NCBI GenBank assembly: GCA_019639055.1
Contig: JAHBSP010000009.1
Coordinates: forward strand, 1-59,391
Source of the DNA: Microbacteriaceae bacterium
GTDB lineage: Bacteria > Actinomycetota > Actinomycetes > Actinomycetales > Microbacteriaceae
DNA length: 59,391 nt
Reading direction: 5' to 3'
The position numbers were made by a program, and so were the translations under genes. Below are positions 33,618 through 43,532 of the stretch, piece after piece. Under the pieces are notes generated by a model. That model searched no databases and had not been told where the DNA came from. It saw only the letters and a list, made by a program, of their open reading frames with translations. Position 1 is the first letter of the stretch. Each line of letters opens with the position of its first letter.

Positions 33618-35234
33618 TTGAAAATTAAGTTTAAAAAACTGCTTGCAACTCTGATTATTCCCTCTGTTCTTCTTGTTGGTTGTGTGGATAATTTACAAGA
33701 TAACAACAGCGAAATTACCTGGGTGATTGCAGGAAATAACCTGTTCAACGGGCACATGGATCCGCATTCCAGTCAATTAGATGCTTCTGCATATTTAAAT
33801 CGTCAAATTTTTGATTCACTTGTATCAGTTGATGATGACGGGGGTATAAAACCTTGGCTTGCAACAGAATGGTCAGTCTCAGATGATGGCCTCAGCTATA
33901 TTTTCAAACTCCGCGAAGATGTCACTTTTCATGACGGCGAAAAATTTGATGCAAACGCTGTAAAGGCAAACTTCGATCACGTGATCGCTAAAAGTACAGA
34001 ATCTGCACAGGCAGCCAGCATGATTGGTGGAGATTCGTTTGCTGGAGCATTCGTGCTGGACGATTACCTAGTAGAACTGAAACTATCAAATCCTTTCAGG
34101 CCGCTACTGGTTAATTTGAGCAGTGCATTTTTAGGAATGTATTCACCAAAAGTGCTCGCCGAAAAGAGTCAAGGTGAAATCAGAGCTGGCGGACCAGAAG
34201 TTCAGGTGGGGACTGGGCCATTCATCCTTAGAGAATCAGTAACAAATGTTGAAATGCTTCTAGAGCGCAACAATGACTACCACTGGGCTCCTGATGGTTC
34301 GCGCGATATCCCTAGGGTAAATGCTCTCAGGATTTTATTTGTGCCAGATGAATCAGCGCGTGAAATTGCAATCTCACGTGGGGATGCCGATGTAGCAAGT
34401 AATCTCAGTGGAATTTCACTAAGCACACTTCCAGCAGAAGTGCATATAAATAAGACTCCAAGCCCTGGAGTTCCTTACTCGGTTTATCTGAACACTAAAC
34501 GCGATGTTTTTAAAGATGTGAATGTACGATTGGCATTCGCTTACGGCTTTGATGCCAAGAAAGCCATTGAGGCTGCCTTCCAAGGTGAGAATGAATGGCC
34601 GTTGAGTATCCTTAGCCCGACTACCGCTCAGAGCTATTTAGACACCGCTAAAGGTTTTGCATATCAGCCAGATTTAGCAAATAAATTGTTGGACGAATCT
34701 GGATGGACCTCAAAAGATGCAGAAGGGTATCGAGTAGATGCCGCGGGAAAGAGACTCACTGTTTACTGGGCAAGTTGGACTCCATTTCCACCTGAGCACC
34801 AAGTAATCGTGAATTTCATGGTCGATGATCTAAAGCAGATTGGTATTGAACTCATTCACGAAGCGTTGGAGCCTGCACAGTACCAAGCAGCCTATTCTGA
34901 TGCAAACGGTTTGAAACTAGATTTCGATCTCACAGACTGGTCATTTGCATCCTTAGATCCGATTGTGCTTTCTAATCATCTAGCAAGTGGGGGATATCAG
35001 AACGCTTCTGCAGTATCTGATGCGGAAGTGGATGCCTGGCTCGGCCAGGCCGCAATCGAGCAAGACACTGAGAAACGGCGTTTACTTTATCAAAAAGTGC
35101 AGGAATGGAATGAGGCAAATGCGGCAATTGTGCCAATCTACTTGCCACAATCGGTGGTTGCATTTCGTGATGTAGCAGACCTATCGTTTGACAGCTATGG
35201 CTGGCCGCTCTTTTATAGTGCGTATTTGCTGTAA
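33618..35234 (+). CDS. Peptide-type ABC importer, substrate-binding lipoprotein
   Basis: A 538-aa family 5 (DppA/OppA-type) solute-binding protein. The signal peptide MKIKFKKLLATLIIPSVLLV ends in the lipobox LVGC with Cys22, so it is anchored to the membrane. Family motifs include WSVSDDGLSYIFKLREDVTFHDG near residue 85 and VGTGPFILRE near 195. The TTG at 33618 has a GAGGATAAGG site upstream. The next genes code for its two permeases and ATPase, so the whole importer is present. Substrate could be a peptide, nickel or glutathione; the sequence does not settle it. Confidence 0.92.
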   Translation: MKIKFKKLLATLIIPSVLLVGCVDNLQDNNSEITWVIAGNNLFNGHMDPHSSQLDASAYLNRQIFDSLVSVDDDGGIKPWLATEWSVSDDGLSYIFKLREDVTFHDGEKFDANAVKANFDHVIAKSTESAQAASMIGGDSFAGAFVLDDYLVELKLSNPFRPLLVNLSSAFLGMYSPKVLAEKSQGEIRAGGPEVQVGTGPFILRESVTNVEMLLERNNDYHWAPDGSRDIPRVNALRILFVPDESAREIAISRGDADVASNLSGISLSTLPAEVHINKTPSPGVPYSVYLNTKRDVFKDVNVRLAFAYGFDAKKAIEAAFQGENEWPLSILSPTTAQSYLDTAKGFAYQPDLANKLLDESGWTSKDAEGYRVDAAGKRLTVYWASWTPFPPEHQVIVNFMVDDLKQIGIELIHEALEPAQYQAAYSDANGLKLDFDLTDWSFASLDPIVLSNHLASGGYQNASAVSDAEVDAWLGQAAIEQDTEKRRLLYQKVQEWNEANAAIVPIYLPQSVVAFRDVADLSFDSYGWPLFYSAYLL

Positions 35235-35252
35235 ATAAATATCTAGGCAGTG

Positions 35253-36194
35253 ATGTCAAGAACGTTAGCTATTCAAATGCTGTTGAGGCGAAACGCCAAA
35301 AGACTACTTGGCATTTTCACCACGCTTTTAGTAGCTGCTACCGTGGCTTTCTTCATGCTGAAAATCACACCAGGAGATCCGGTTGATGTTCTGCTCGGAC
35401 CACTTGCGCAAATTGATTTAGAAACTAGGGAAACTATCCGAGCCGATCTCGGTCTGGATCAGCCACTAATTATCCAATACCTGGAGCATATCGGTCGCTT
35501 AGCTGTCGGAAACTTCGGGTACTCATATCAGCTTAGAAAACCAGTCCTGCAAGTAATTTCGGAAAATGTTGGCCCGACACTAATTCTGACCTTCTGCGCA
35601 ACAATTTTGGCAGTAGCACTTACTTGGATTCTTGTTCGCAACATCACCAGTCGGTTTGGTAAAGCGGTTGTGCACACTCTTACACACATAGCGGTGGTGG
35701 CTCCGGTGTTCTGGACGGGTGGAATTTTCGCAACAGTTTTTGCATATCAACTTGGTTGGCTACCTATGGTGGGCGGTTCATGGTGGCAACAACTAATTTT
35801 GCCAACAATCACCTTAGCTATCCCGCTAACCGGAATGATGACCCAAATGCTCACAGATTCTGTAGCGGATCACAATGAAGCAGCTTTCGTCATATCGGTG
35901 AGAGCAAGAGGGTCCTCTGAGAAGTGGTTGCTTAGAAATCACTTATTCAGACACGCAGGTGCCAACCTAGTTACTTTCACTGCCTATCTCTTTGGCTCAC
36001 TCCTGGGTGGTGCAGTAATTGTAGAAACGCTTTTCGCGAGGGCTGGCCTCGGCAGAGTTGCTTTAGACGCTGTACTTGGCAGAGATTTACCAGTCATTAT
36101 GGGGATGATTGTCTTACTGACTGCCGTGTATATTCAGCTTTCAATGCTGGTTGAATTCGTAATTGGAGTAATTGATCCGAGGCTGAAAGCATGA
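35253..36194 (+). CDS. Peptide-type ABC importer, permease (DppB-like)
   Basis: About 313 aa with six membrane segments. KITPGDPVDVLLGP (about 40-53) and the extracellular part match the DppB/OppB family. The EAA loop reads EAAFVISVRARGSSEKWLLRNHL, which docks the ATPase. GTG 35250 and ATG 35253 are adjacent; ATG has the better ribosome spacing. The stop overlaps the next permease start (ATGA). Confidence 0.93.
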   Translation: MSRTLAIQMLLRRNAKRLLGIFTTLLVAATVAFFMLKITPGDPVDVLLGPLAQIDLETRETIRADLGLDQPLIIQYLEHIGRLAVGNFGYSYQLRKPVLQVISENVGPTLILTFCATILAVALTWILVRNITSRFGKAVVHTLTHIAVVAPVFWTGGIFATVFAYQLGWLPMVGGSWWQQLILPTITLAIPLTGMMTQMLTDSVADHNEAAFVISVRARGSSEKWLLRNHLFRHAGANLVTFTAYLFGSLLGGAVIVETLFARAGLGRVALDAVLGRDLPVIMGMIVLLTAVYIQLSMLVEFVIGVIDPRLKA

Positions 36195-37012
36195 CCGTAT
36201 CTACTCCACTTAAGGCTCAAAAGAGGTTGGTGCATTTTGGTACTTACCTAGCTTTCGCATTTCTGTTGGTCATTGTTTTGCTCGCTGTTTTCCCGGGACT
36301 TTTTGCCACATTCGGGCCATTGGAAACATCTGAAAACGTCAGACAGGCTCCAAACCTAGAGCACCTTTTTGGTACTGACGCATCCGGTCGTGACGTATTC
36401 AATCGGATGATTTTCGGCACCGGTGCTTCGCTGCTTATAGCGCTAACCACGGTAACTTTTGCTCTGTTAGTTTCCCTCACTGTCGGGATGCTGGTGTCCA
36501 TTTTTCGAGGTTCGCAAAAAATCACCGCAAAAGCTTCGGATGTTCTTTTGGCGATTCCTGAACTGTTACTAGCTCTTATTGTCCTTGCGGTGCTTGGTAA
36601 GGGAACAATACAGGTTGGCGTCGCGGTAGCAATCGCAGTGCTTCCTGCCTATATTAGGGTTTCTCTAATTCGTACTCGGGAAATCTTAGTTAGTGGATTT
36701 ATGGTCACTTCGAAGCAACTTGGGGTATCTAAATTTAAAAGCGTTTTCACTCACGTGCTTCCCAATCTGCTTCCGCGGATGCTACTTATGGCAGTTCTCG
36801 GGGTGGGGACTTCGCTAGTTATCGCTAGTTCACTCAGTTTTCTAGGGCTTGGCGTGCAACCACCAAATCCTGAATGGGGTGCAATGCTTTCTGAAGGAAG
36901 GCTAGAACTAAGTCGCGCCTGGTGGATAAGTTTCTTCCCGGGGCTAATGGTGCTCTTAACGGTTCTTGCTCTCGCAGAAGTGCGTGCTTGGCTAAAGCGG
37001 GTGTTCGCATGA
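36191..37012 (+). CDS. Peptide-type ABC importer, permease (DppC-like)
   Basis: A 273-aa permease with six predicted segments. The N-terminal part has LEHLFGTDASGRDVFNRMIFG, a strong DppC signature. The EAA loop is in VTSKQLGVSKFKSVFTHVLPNLLPRM, and SLSFLGLGVQPPNPEWGAML matches the C-terminal family motif. Both ends overlap neighbouring genes by four bases, so the operon is tightly coupled. Confidence 0.94.
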   Translation: MTVSTPLKAQKRLVHFGTYLAFAFLLVIVLLAVFPGLFATFGPLETSENVRQAPNLEHLFGTDASGRDVFNRMIFGTGASLLIALTTVTFALLVSLTVGMLVSIFRGSQKITAKASDVLLAIPELLLALIVLAVLGKGTIQVGVAVAIAVLPAYIRVSLIRTREILVSGFMVTSKQLGVSKFKSVFTHVLPNLLPRMLLMAVLGVGTSLVIASSLSFLGLGVQPPNPEWGAMLSEGRLELSRAWWISFFPGLMVLLTVLALAEVRAWLKRVFA

Positions 37013-38400
37013 TCAAAGTTGATAACCTCACCGTGAAATATGGTGCTGTCGCTGCTGTTCAGAGACTCAATTTTGAACTCGGCACAGGGGAGTGCCTAGC
37101 TATTATCGGAGATTCCGGTTCCGGTAAGAGCACTATAGCCAAGACAATCTTGGGGCTTTTACCTGAAACGGCGACTCTCGAGGCAGAAGCTATTCAATTT
37201 TTAGGCAGGGACCTGGTCGCGGCAAGCAAGCACAGTTGGGCTGAAGTCCGTGGCAGGCAAATAGCCCTAATCAATCAGGATGCGCTAAGCGCCCTAGACC
37301 CGCTCAAGACCTCAGCCTACGAGATTGTAGAAGCAGCTCGTATTCACTCGCTTATCGACAAGGGCTCAGAAAACAACTTGAGCACTCAACTGGCCGAAAG
37401 CGTCGGGCTTGAAACTGAACTACTTACCAAGCACACTTGGGAAATGTCTGGAGGGCAGCGGCAGCGGGCACTTGTAGCTTCCGCACTCTCTGCAGAACCG
37501 ACACTTATTATTGCTGACGAGCCGACAGCATCCCTGGACCCGGTGAGAAAGAAACAGATTATTGAATTGCTGGCGACCCAGAAAGCCAGTGGCAAGACCA
37601 TAATCCTAATCACTCACGATTTGGAGACCCTTCACGGTATCGCTGATTTCGTTATTGAGCTTCGCCCAGGAGCGCCTGCCGGGGCGCAAACACCTTACTC
37701 AGATTGGAAGAGACAGCAATCTGCCAGAAATGAGCCCCGAACTAGCAAACAGAAGCGGGGTATGAAACACGAGGGTGATCTGCTTTTAGAAGCGATAGAT
37801 ATTTCCGCAAAATTCCGTAAGGGGACGGTATTTTCTGGAGTTTCGATGCAAATTCGAAGCGGTGAGATCGTGCATATTACCGGTGAATCTGGAGTTGGGA
37901 AAACTACCCTCGCAAGGATGCTAATTGGCGAGATTCTTCCAGAAACTGGACACATCTTCAGCTACCCATCTGACGCAACCAATAAAAACTTCATCCAGTT
38001 GATTCCGCAGGACGTGCTGGGCAGTTTTGACCCGCTATGGACCATTGGTAGCGCAGTCGTGGAGGGGATTCACGGCCAAAAATCCGTTAAAAAAACCGCA
38101 ACAGCGCAGTTACTTACCGAGGTTGGTCTCAGCATCGAAATTACTGAAAGAAAAATCAGCCAGCTATCTGGTGGGCAGCGGCAAAGAGTGGCAATTGCCC
38201 GTGCCCTAGCGGTGCAGCCAGAGGTGTTGATTCTTGATGAATCACTTAGCGGACTTGACTACGAAAATAAACTGCACATCCTGAAGCTTTTGGCTGAACT
38301 TGCCGAAAATAGGCGAGTTGCGGTGGTAATCATCGGTCACGATATAGAACCCGTTGCCCAATTTGCACACCGGAGCATCGAATTGACTAAAAACACCTAG
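37009..38400 (+). CDS. Peptide-type ABC importer, fused double ATPase (DppD-DppF-like)
   Basis: A 463-aa protein with two complete ABC domains in one chain, energising the two permeases. Domain 1 has Walker A GDSGSGKST, Q-loop region INQDALSALDPLK, signature MSGGQRQRALVA and Walker B TLIIADEPTASLDP. Domain 2 starts near residue 260 with GESGVGKTT, QDVLGSFDPLW, LSGGQRQRVAIARAL and EVLILDESLSGLD. The linker is short and basic (SKQKRG). ATG 37009 overlaps the permease stop (ATGA). Domain 2 has Ser rather than Pro after DE, a common variation. Confidence 0.93.
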   Translation: MIKVDNLTVKYGAVAAVQRLNFELGTGECLAIIGDSGSGKSTIAKTILGLLPETATLEAEAIQFLGRDLVAASKHSWAEVRGRQIALINQDALSALDPLKTSAYEIVEAARIHSLIDKGSENNLSTQLAESVGLETELLTKHTWEMSGGQRQRALVASALSAEPTLIIADEPTASLDPVRKKQIIELLATQKASGKTIILITHDLETLHGIADFVIELRPGAPAGAQTPYSDWKRQQSARNEPRTSKQKRGMKHEGDLLLEAIDISAKFRKGTVFSGVSMQIRSGEIVHITGESGVGKTTLARMLIGEILPETGHIFSYPSDATNKNFIQLIPQDVLGSFDPLWTIGSAVVEGIHGQKSVKKTATAQLLTEVGLSIEITERKISQLSGGQRQRVAIARALAVQPEVLILDESLSGLDYENKLHILKLLAELAENRRVAVVIIGHDIEPVAQFAHRSIELTKNT

Positions 38401-38424
38401 AATTTCACGATAAACTCTTAACTG

Positions 38425-38605
38425 CGTTGATCCGGCTATCACCGGGGAGCTCTCGGAAGAAAAGTGCAAATTTTTAGCGCCTATTAGAACCGAGCGAGTG
38501 GTTGCGTAACAACCATAAATGAGCGGTCAGGAAGCTGACAATCGAGGTGGTACCGCGGATCTAAAGATTCGTCCTCTAACAGAAAAATGATTTCAAGAGG
38601 AGAAT
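38425..38605 (+). promoter_or_regulatory. T-box riboswitch (translational) of ileS
   Basis: The leader senses uncharged tRNA-Ile. The hallmark T-box bulge TGGTACC is at 38548-38554 within GAGGTGGTACCGCGG. A very short stem I, CCGG/CCGG, at 38432-38445 displays the loop CTATCA with specifier codon ATC at 38438-38440, matching isoleucine. TCCTCT at 38572-38577 can pair with AGAGGA at 38597-38602, the ileS ribosome site, so control acts on translation and not termination. There is no T-tract terminator. This matches the class II, ultrashort stem I T-boxes known for actinobacterial ileS. Confidence 0.9.
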
Positions 38606-41600
38606 ATGTACCCGCTCAATTCTGACGGTAAAGTTTCGGCTAGCCCTTCTTTTCCTACCATTGAAAAACAGGTTCTCGCATTTTGGGCTGCCGACGATAC
38701 TTTCCAAGCCTCCGTCGATGCACGTAAGGGCTGCGAGGAATGGGTCTTTTATGACGGCCCACCTTTCGCCAACGGACTTCCGCACTACGGGCACCTCCTA
38801 ACCGGCTACGCGAAGGATGTGTTCCCTCGCTACCAGACAATGCGCGGCAAACTCGTAGATCGCGTATTCGGGTGGGACACCCACGGGCTGCCCGCTGAAC
38901 TTGAAGTGATGAAACAGCTCGGGATGAGCGAAACTTCCGAAATCGAGGCAATGGGCATTGACAAATTCAATGCAGAAGCGAAAGCATCAGTTCTGCGCTA
39001 CACCCAGGAGTGGGAAGAGTATGTAAACCGTCAAGCACGCTGGGTCGATTTCGAAAACGGATACAAAACACTCGACATCGGTTATATGGAAAGTGTCATC
39101 TGGGCATTCAAAACTCTCTATGACAAGAACCTCGCCTACGAAGGCTACAGGGTGCTTCCATACTGCTGGAAAGACGAGACCCCGCTATCGAATCATGAAC
39201 TGCGAATGGACGATGACGTCTACCAAGTCCGCCAAGACCAGGCAGTGACCGTAACTTTTCCACTTACCGGAGAAAAAGCATCCGCACTCGGACTTGAAGG
39301 CGTTGCCGCACTCGCATGGACCACCACGCCGTGGACGCTCCCAACAAACCTAGCAATCGCTGCCGGGCCAGACATCCTTTACAGCGTAGTTCCAGTGGGG
39401 CCTAAAGGCGCTAGCGAAAACGCAGGTGCAACCGCATACCTGCTAGCAAAATCGCTTGTTGGCTCCTACGCTAAAGAACTCGGCTACGAAAGCGCAGAAG
39501 AGGCCCTAGCTGCCACTACTAAAGATTTCAAAGGCAGTGAGCTAGCAGATGTTGAATATGAACCACTATTTGACTTCTACACAGACACAGAAGAATGGGG
39601 CACAGGAACTAGCTGGCGGATCCTTGTCGATGATTATGTAGCAGATACTGACGGTACCGGTCTTGTTCACCAGGCTCCCGCATACGGTGAAGACGACAAG
39701 CGAGTCGCAGATGCCTACGGATTACCGACAATCCTCTCCCTTGATGACGGTGGCATCTTTCTGCAAAACGCTGGTAAATACGCCGGACAGCTCTGGCAGG
39801 ACGCCAACCGTGAAATCGTAAAAGACCTCCGCGAAGCAGGACGACTGCTAAAAGTAGCCAGCTACGCCCATTCATACCCACACTGCTGGAGATGCCGTAA
39901 CCCGCTAATCTACAAAGCGGTTAGTTCCTGGTTTGTGAAGGTCTCAGACATCAAGGATCGGTTGCTAGCTGCTAACGAGCAGATCAACTGGGTACCAGAA
40001 AACGTGAAATACGGGCAGTTTGGCAAATGGCTTGAAGGCGCTCGCGACTGGTCAATCTCCAGGAACCGTTACTGGGGTAGTCCGATTCCGGTTTGGAAGA
40101 GCGACAACCCGGAATATCCGCGCGTGGATGTCTACGGCTCACTTGACGAGTTAGAGCGCGATTTCGGGGTGCGACCCACCGACTTGCACCGCCCATACAT
40201 TGATGATTTGGTGCGTCCTAACCCGGATGACCCAACCGGCAAATCAATGATGCGCCGCATCCCGGATGTGCTGGATGTATGGTTCGATTCTGGCTCTATG
40301 CCTTACGCCCAGGTGCACTACCCCTTTGAACGCACAGAATGGTTTGAAACTCATTCACCAGCCGATTACATCGTGGAATACATCGGGCAGACTCGTGGCT
40401 GGTTCTACGTCATGCACGTGCTTTCGGTTGCCTTGTTTGATCGTCCAGCATTCATCAACGTGATTTGTCACGGCATCGTGCTCGGCAACGACGGCTTCAA
40501 GGCCAGCAAGTCGCGCAGAAACTATCCTGACGTTTTTGAATCCTTCGATAAATACGGCTCCGATGCTGTGCGTCTGATGCTGGTATCTAGTTCAATTCTT
40601 CGCGGAGGCAACCTGGTTGTCTCAGAAGAGGGAATCAAGGAAGCAATCAGAAGTTTCCTACTGCCGCTTTGGAACACCTGGTACTTCTTTAGCCTCTACG
40701 CGAACGCAGCGAACTACGAAGCAAAATTCAGCCTCGAATCAGAAGACGCACTGGACCGCTACATCCTCTCGAAAACTGCCCAACTGGTTGAAGCGGTAAA
40801 AATTGATATGGATGCGCTGGATGCCTCAATCGCGACCGCAAAAATCCGCGACTTCCTGGAGGTGCTCACCAACTGGTATGTGCGCCGTAGTCGAGACCGT
40901 TTCTGGCTAGCAGATTCGAAGGAATGCTTCGACACCCTATACACGGTGTTGGAAGTGCTAACACGCGTCTTAGCGCCACTTGCTCCACTAATTACTGAGG
41001 AAATTTGGAAGGGGCTCACTGGCGGCAGAAGCGTGCACCTGCAGGACTGGCCAGAACTTAGCTATCAAGTAGATACCGAACTTGTGTCTGCAATGGATGA
41101 GGTTCGCCAAGTAACTTCTAGCGCGCTTGCACTTCGCAAGGTTGAGGGCTTGCGTGTCAGGCTTCCACTGAGCGCATTGAAAGTAGTGAGTCCGCTATCT
41201 AACAGCCTGGAGAAGTTCGCAGGGATCCTTGCAGATGAACTAAACGTTAAGGAGATCGATTTCGAGAACTTCTCGGAGGATGTTGCGTCAAGGTATGGAC
41301 TTAGTAAGCGTCTCGAAGTAAATGCCCGTGCCGCCGGTCCTCGACTCGGTAAGGATGTTCAGGGTGTTATCCAGCAAGCAAAAGCTGGTAACTGGCGTGA
41401 AGAAAACGGCTCGCTATACGCTGGAGACACCCTGCTGTATGAGGGCGAGTACGAACTGGTATCCACTGCTGAGAATGTCCCCGCTGGGAACGCGCTCGCA
41501 ATGCTACCAAGCGGTGGGTTCATCCTGCTGAATATTGAAGTAACCGCTGATCTTGCAGCCGAAGGACTAGCCAGGGACACAATCCGCGTAATTCAGGATG

Positions 41601-41848
41601 CTCGTAAGAGCGCAGGCTTAGATGTTTCCGATCGCATCGCGCTTGAAATTCTCTGCGAAGCAGATTCAGACAGGGATGCTCTAGAGCGTTTCCAGGACAT
41701 GATTGCTACTGAAACACTGGCCACAGAGATTGCTTTTAGGGCTGGAGAAATTGCAGAAACAGCAAACGATTATCAAGAAAACGTTGATTCAAAGAAAGCG
41801 GCACTAAGCGGTGCAGCTACGCTTAGATTGCATGCAATCGCGAGCTAA
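38606..41848 (+). CDS. ileS: Isoleucine--tRNA ligase
   Basis: A 1080-aa class I synthetase charging tRNA-Ile, of the longer eukaryote-like clade that is usual in actinobacteria. The HIGH motif reads PPFANGLPHYGHLLTG with HYGH at 60-63. The second signature reads GFKASKSRRNYPD, so KMSKS is KASKS here. The editing domain spans about 200-400 (TTPWTLPTNLAIAAG). The zinc-ligand region near 435 is SYPHCWRCRNPLIYK. The tRNA-binding C-terminal domain follows. The AGAGGAG ribosome site is controlled by the upstream T-box. Confidence 0.97.
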   Translation: MYPLNSDGKVSASPSFPTIEKQVLAFWAADDTFQASVDARKGCEEWVFYDGPPFANGLPHYGHLLTGYAKDVFPRYQTMRGKLVDRVFGWDTHGLPAELEVMKQLGMSETSEIEAMGIDKFNAEAKASVLRYTQEWEEYVNRQARWVDFENGYKTLDIGYMESVIWAFKTLYDKNLAYEGYRVLPYCWKDETPLSNHELRMDDDVYQVRQDQAVTVTFPLTGEKASALGLEGVAALAWTTTPWTLPTNLAIAAGPDILYSVVPVGPKGASENAGATAYLLAKSLVGSYAKELGYESAEEALAATTKDFKGSELADVEYEPLFDFYTDTEEWGTGTSWRILVDDYVADTDGTGLVHQAPAYGEDDKRVADAYGLPTILSLDDGGIFLQNAGKYAGQLWQDANREIVKDLREAGRLLKVASYAHSYPHCWRCRNPLIYKAVSSWFVKVSDIKDRLLAANEQINWVPENVKYGQFGKWLEGARDWSISRNRYWGSPIPVWKSDNPEYPRVDVYGSLDELERDFGVRPTDLHRPYIDDLVRPNPDDPTGKSMMRRIPDVLDVWFDSGSMPYAQVHYPFERTEWFETHSPADYIVEYIGQTRGWFYVMHVLSVALFDRPAFINVICHGIVLGNDGFKASKSRRNYPDVFESFDKYGSDAVRLMLVSSSILRGGNLVVSEEGIKEAIRSFLLPLWNTWYFFSLYANAANYEAKFSLESEDALDRYILSKTAQLVEAVKIDMDALDASIATAKIRDFLEVLTNWYVRRSRDRFWLADSKECFDTLYTVLEVLTRVLAPLAPLITEEIWKGLTGGRSVHLQDWPELSYQVDTELVSAMDEVRQVTSSALALRKVEGLRVRLPLSALKVVSPLSNSLEKFAGILADELNVKEIDFENFSEDVASRYGLSKRLEVNARAAGPRLGKDVQGVIQQAKAGNWREENGSLYAGDTLLYEGEYELVSTAENVPAGNALAMLPSGGFILLNIEVTADLAAEGLARDTIRVIQDARKSAGLDVSDRIALEILCEADSDRDALERFQDMIATETLATEIAFRAGEIAETANDYQENVDSKKAALSGAATLRLHAIAS

Positions 41849-41880
41849 AAGCCAACACTCCAAAATAGTAAGTAGAGGAA

Positions 41881-43197
41881 ATGTCTATTACAGTCGATGA
41901 AATTTATTCCGCCCTGCTTGCAAGAGCGGGAGAGGGGCAACCTCGCCCAAGGCTCGAGCCTACTCGTTTGGCTTTGGAGGCGCTCGGTGACCCCCAGCTG
42001 GCCGCACCCATCGTGCATATCACTGGCACAAATGGTAAATCTTCTACGGCACGAATAACCGAATCGCTGTTGCGCGCCACAGGGCTACGCACCGGGCTTT
42101 TCATTAGCCCGCATCTTGTGAACTTCACTGAACGTTTCAATATCAACGGTGAGCCGGTGCCGGATGAAATTCTGATTGAAGTTTGGGAGAGCGTTGCGCC
42201 AATCCTTGAGTTTGTCGACGAGAAACTCAAGGCGGAAGGGAAACTAAGACTCAGTTTCTTTGAGGCAGTCACCGCCCTCGCTTTCGCTATCTTCGCAGAC
42301 ATCCCAGTTGATGTTGTAGTGCTAGAAGTCGGGATGGGCGGAGCATGGGATGCCACAAACGCGGCCGATGCTGATGTTGCAGTATTTACCCCAATTGATT
42401 TAGATCACACTCATGTGCTTGGCAATACCATTCATGAAGTTGCCGAAACTAAATCAGGGATCATCAAGGATGGTTCAATCGTTGTATCTTCAGCTCAAGC
42501 TCCGGAGGGACTCGAGGTGCTAACTAGGGCAGCCAAGGGTCATGAATTCTTACTCGAAGGTGAAGCTTTCGAAGTCACAAGCGTGGCTCGGGCTGTTGGC
42601 GGACAGGTTTTCAGTATGCGCTTTGCAGGTAAGGAGCTAAATGACCTGTTTCTGCCGTTATTTGGTGAATACCAGTCACACAATGCTGCCCTTGCTATTG
42701 TGGCAGCAAGCTCGCTATTGCTTGAGTCAGGTGGCGTGCTTGAAGAAGATGTTATTGCTGAGGGTCTAGCTCTAGCAAAATCTCCGGGGCGTCTGGAACG
42801 GATTTCTTCGGAGCCGGTAATTTTGGTTGATGCTGCCCACAATCCTCACGGAGTCCGCGCATTGACGAATGCGGTCTTAGAGAATTTTGCACCAGAGAAA
42901 CTACTACTAGTGTTTGGTGTCCTGAACGATAAAGATGTAGCCGGCGTTATTGAAATCTTGCAACCACTAGCGTCGCAAATCATTGTGACCCAGTCTGAGT
43001 CTGAACGCGCAGTACCTGCAGATGAACTCGCCGAACTTTTCACGCATCCAAACCTTAGTGTTATTTCAGATGCTGAAGAAGCTTTCCGAAGCGCGAAAGA
43101 GATTGCGAGCCAAGAGGGAGCACTCGTGCTGATTACCGGCTCGATTACCCTAATAGGCGAGGCTGTTGCATTGGCTAGAACTGAAGGGTGGAAGTAG
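41881..43197 (+). CDS. folC: Bifunctional folylpolyglutamate / dihydrofolate synthase
   Basis: Adds glutamate to folates. The 438-aa Mur-ligase-like protein has the P-loop ITGTNGKSSTARI (about 48-60), the family stretch SPHLVNFTERFNINGEPV, and VVVLEVGMGGAWDATNAAD. The C-terminal domain contains LVDAAHNPHGVRAL with the conserved Asp and His, and LLLVFGVLNDKDVAGVIEIL. It starts 32 bases after ileS, and overlaps the next gene by one base. Confidence 0.95.
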   Translation: MSITVDEIYSALLARAGEGQPRPRLEPTRLALEALGDPQLAAPIVHITGTNGKSSTARITESLLRATGLRTGLFISPHLVNFTERFNINGEPVPDEILIEVWESVAPILEFVDEKLKAEGKLRLSFFEAVTALAFAIFADIPVDVVVLEVGMGGAWDATNAADADVAVFTPIDLDHTHVLGNTIHEVAETKSGIIKDGSIVVSSAQAPEGLEVLTRAAKGHEFLLEGEAFEVTSVARAVGGQVFSMRFAGKELNDLFLPLFGEYQSHNAALAIVAASSLLLESGGVLEEDVIAEGLALAKSPGRLERISSEPVILVDAAHNPHGVRALTNAVLENFAPEKLLLVFGVLNDKDVAGVIEILQPLASQIIVTQSESERAVPADELAELFTHPNLSVISDAEEAFRSAKEIASQEGALVLITGSITLIGEAVALARTEGWK

Positions 43198-43532
43198 TGA
43201 AAAAGTCTGTAATGGCTCTTGTGGGCAGAATGGCCCTCGGTCTTGAAATTGGTTTTCTCTTTTTCGTTGCGCTCGTAGTTGCCGGGAAGTCCATCCTTGA
43301 GTGGTGGCAGGTTATCTTGCTCTTCATGCTCGCCATTATTCTGATTGTGGGGATAGCGATGGGGCTCCCAAGAACATGGGCCGTAACTGCCGCCTGGATC
43401 GTGCAAATTGGTATTTTAGCACTCTGGTATGTTGAGCCGATAATGGCTATTGTAGGGCTCGGATTTGTTGGTTTATGGGCATATGCGTGGTACAAGGGTC
43501 GACAGATTGATAGGGTAAATAATCGTGATTGA
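43197..43532 (+). CDS. DUF4233-type small membrane protein
   Basis: About 111 aa with four hydrophobic segments (ALGLEIGFLFFVALVVAG, WWQVILLFMLAIILIVGIAMG, AVTAAWIVQIGILALWYV, AIVGLGFVGLWAYAWY). Actinobacteria commonly carry a DUF4233 protein directly after folC, and this matches in size and place. The GTG at 43197 overlaps the folC stop by one base and has an AGGGTGGA site; GTG 43188 is another choice. The function is unknown. It overlaps ndk by eight bases. Confidence 0.82.
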   Translation: MKKSVMALVGRMALGLEIGFLFFVALVVAGKSILEWWQVILLFMLAIILIVGIAMGLPRTWAVTAAWIVQIGILALWYVEPIMAIVGLGFVGLWAYAWYKGRQIDRVNNRD

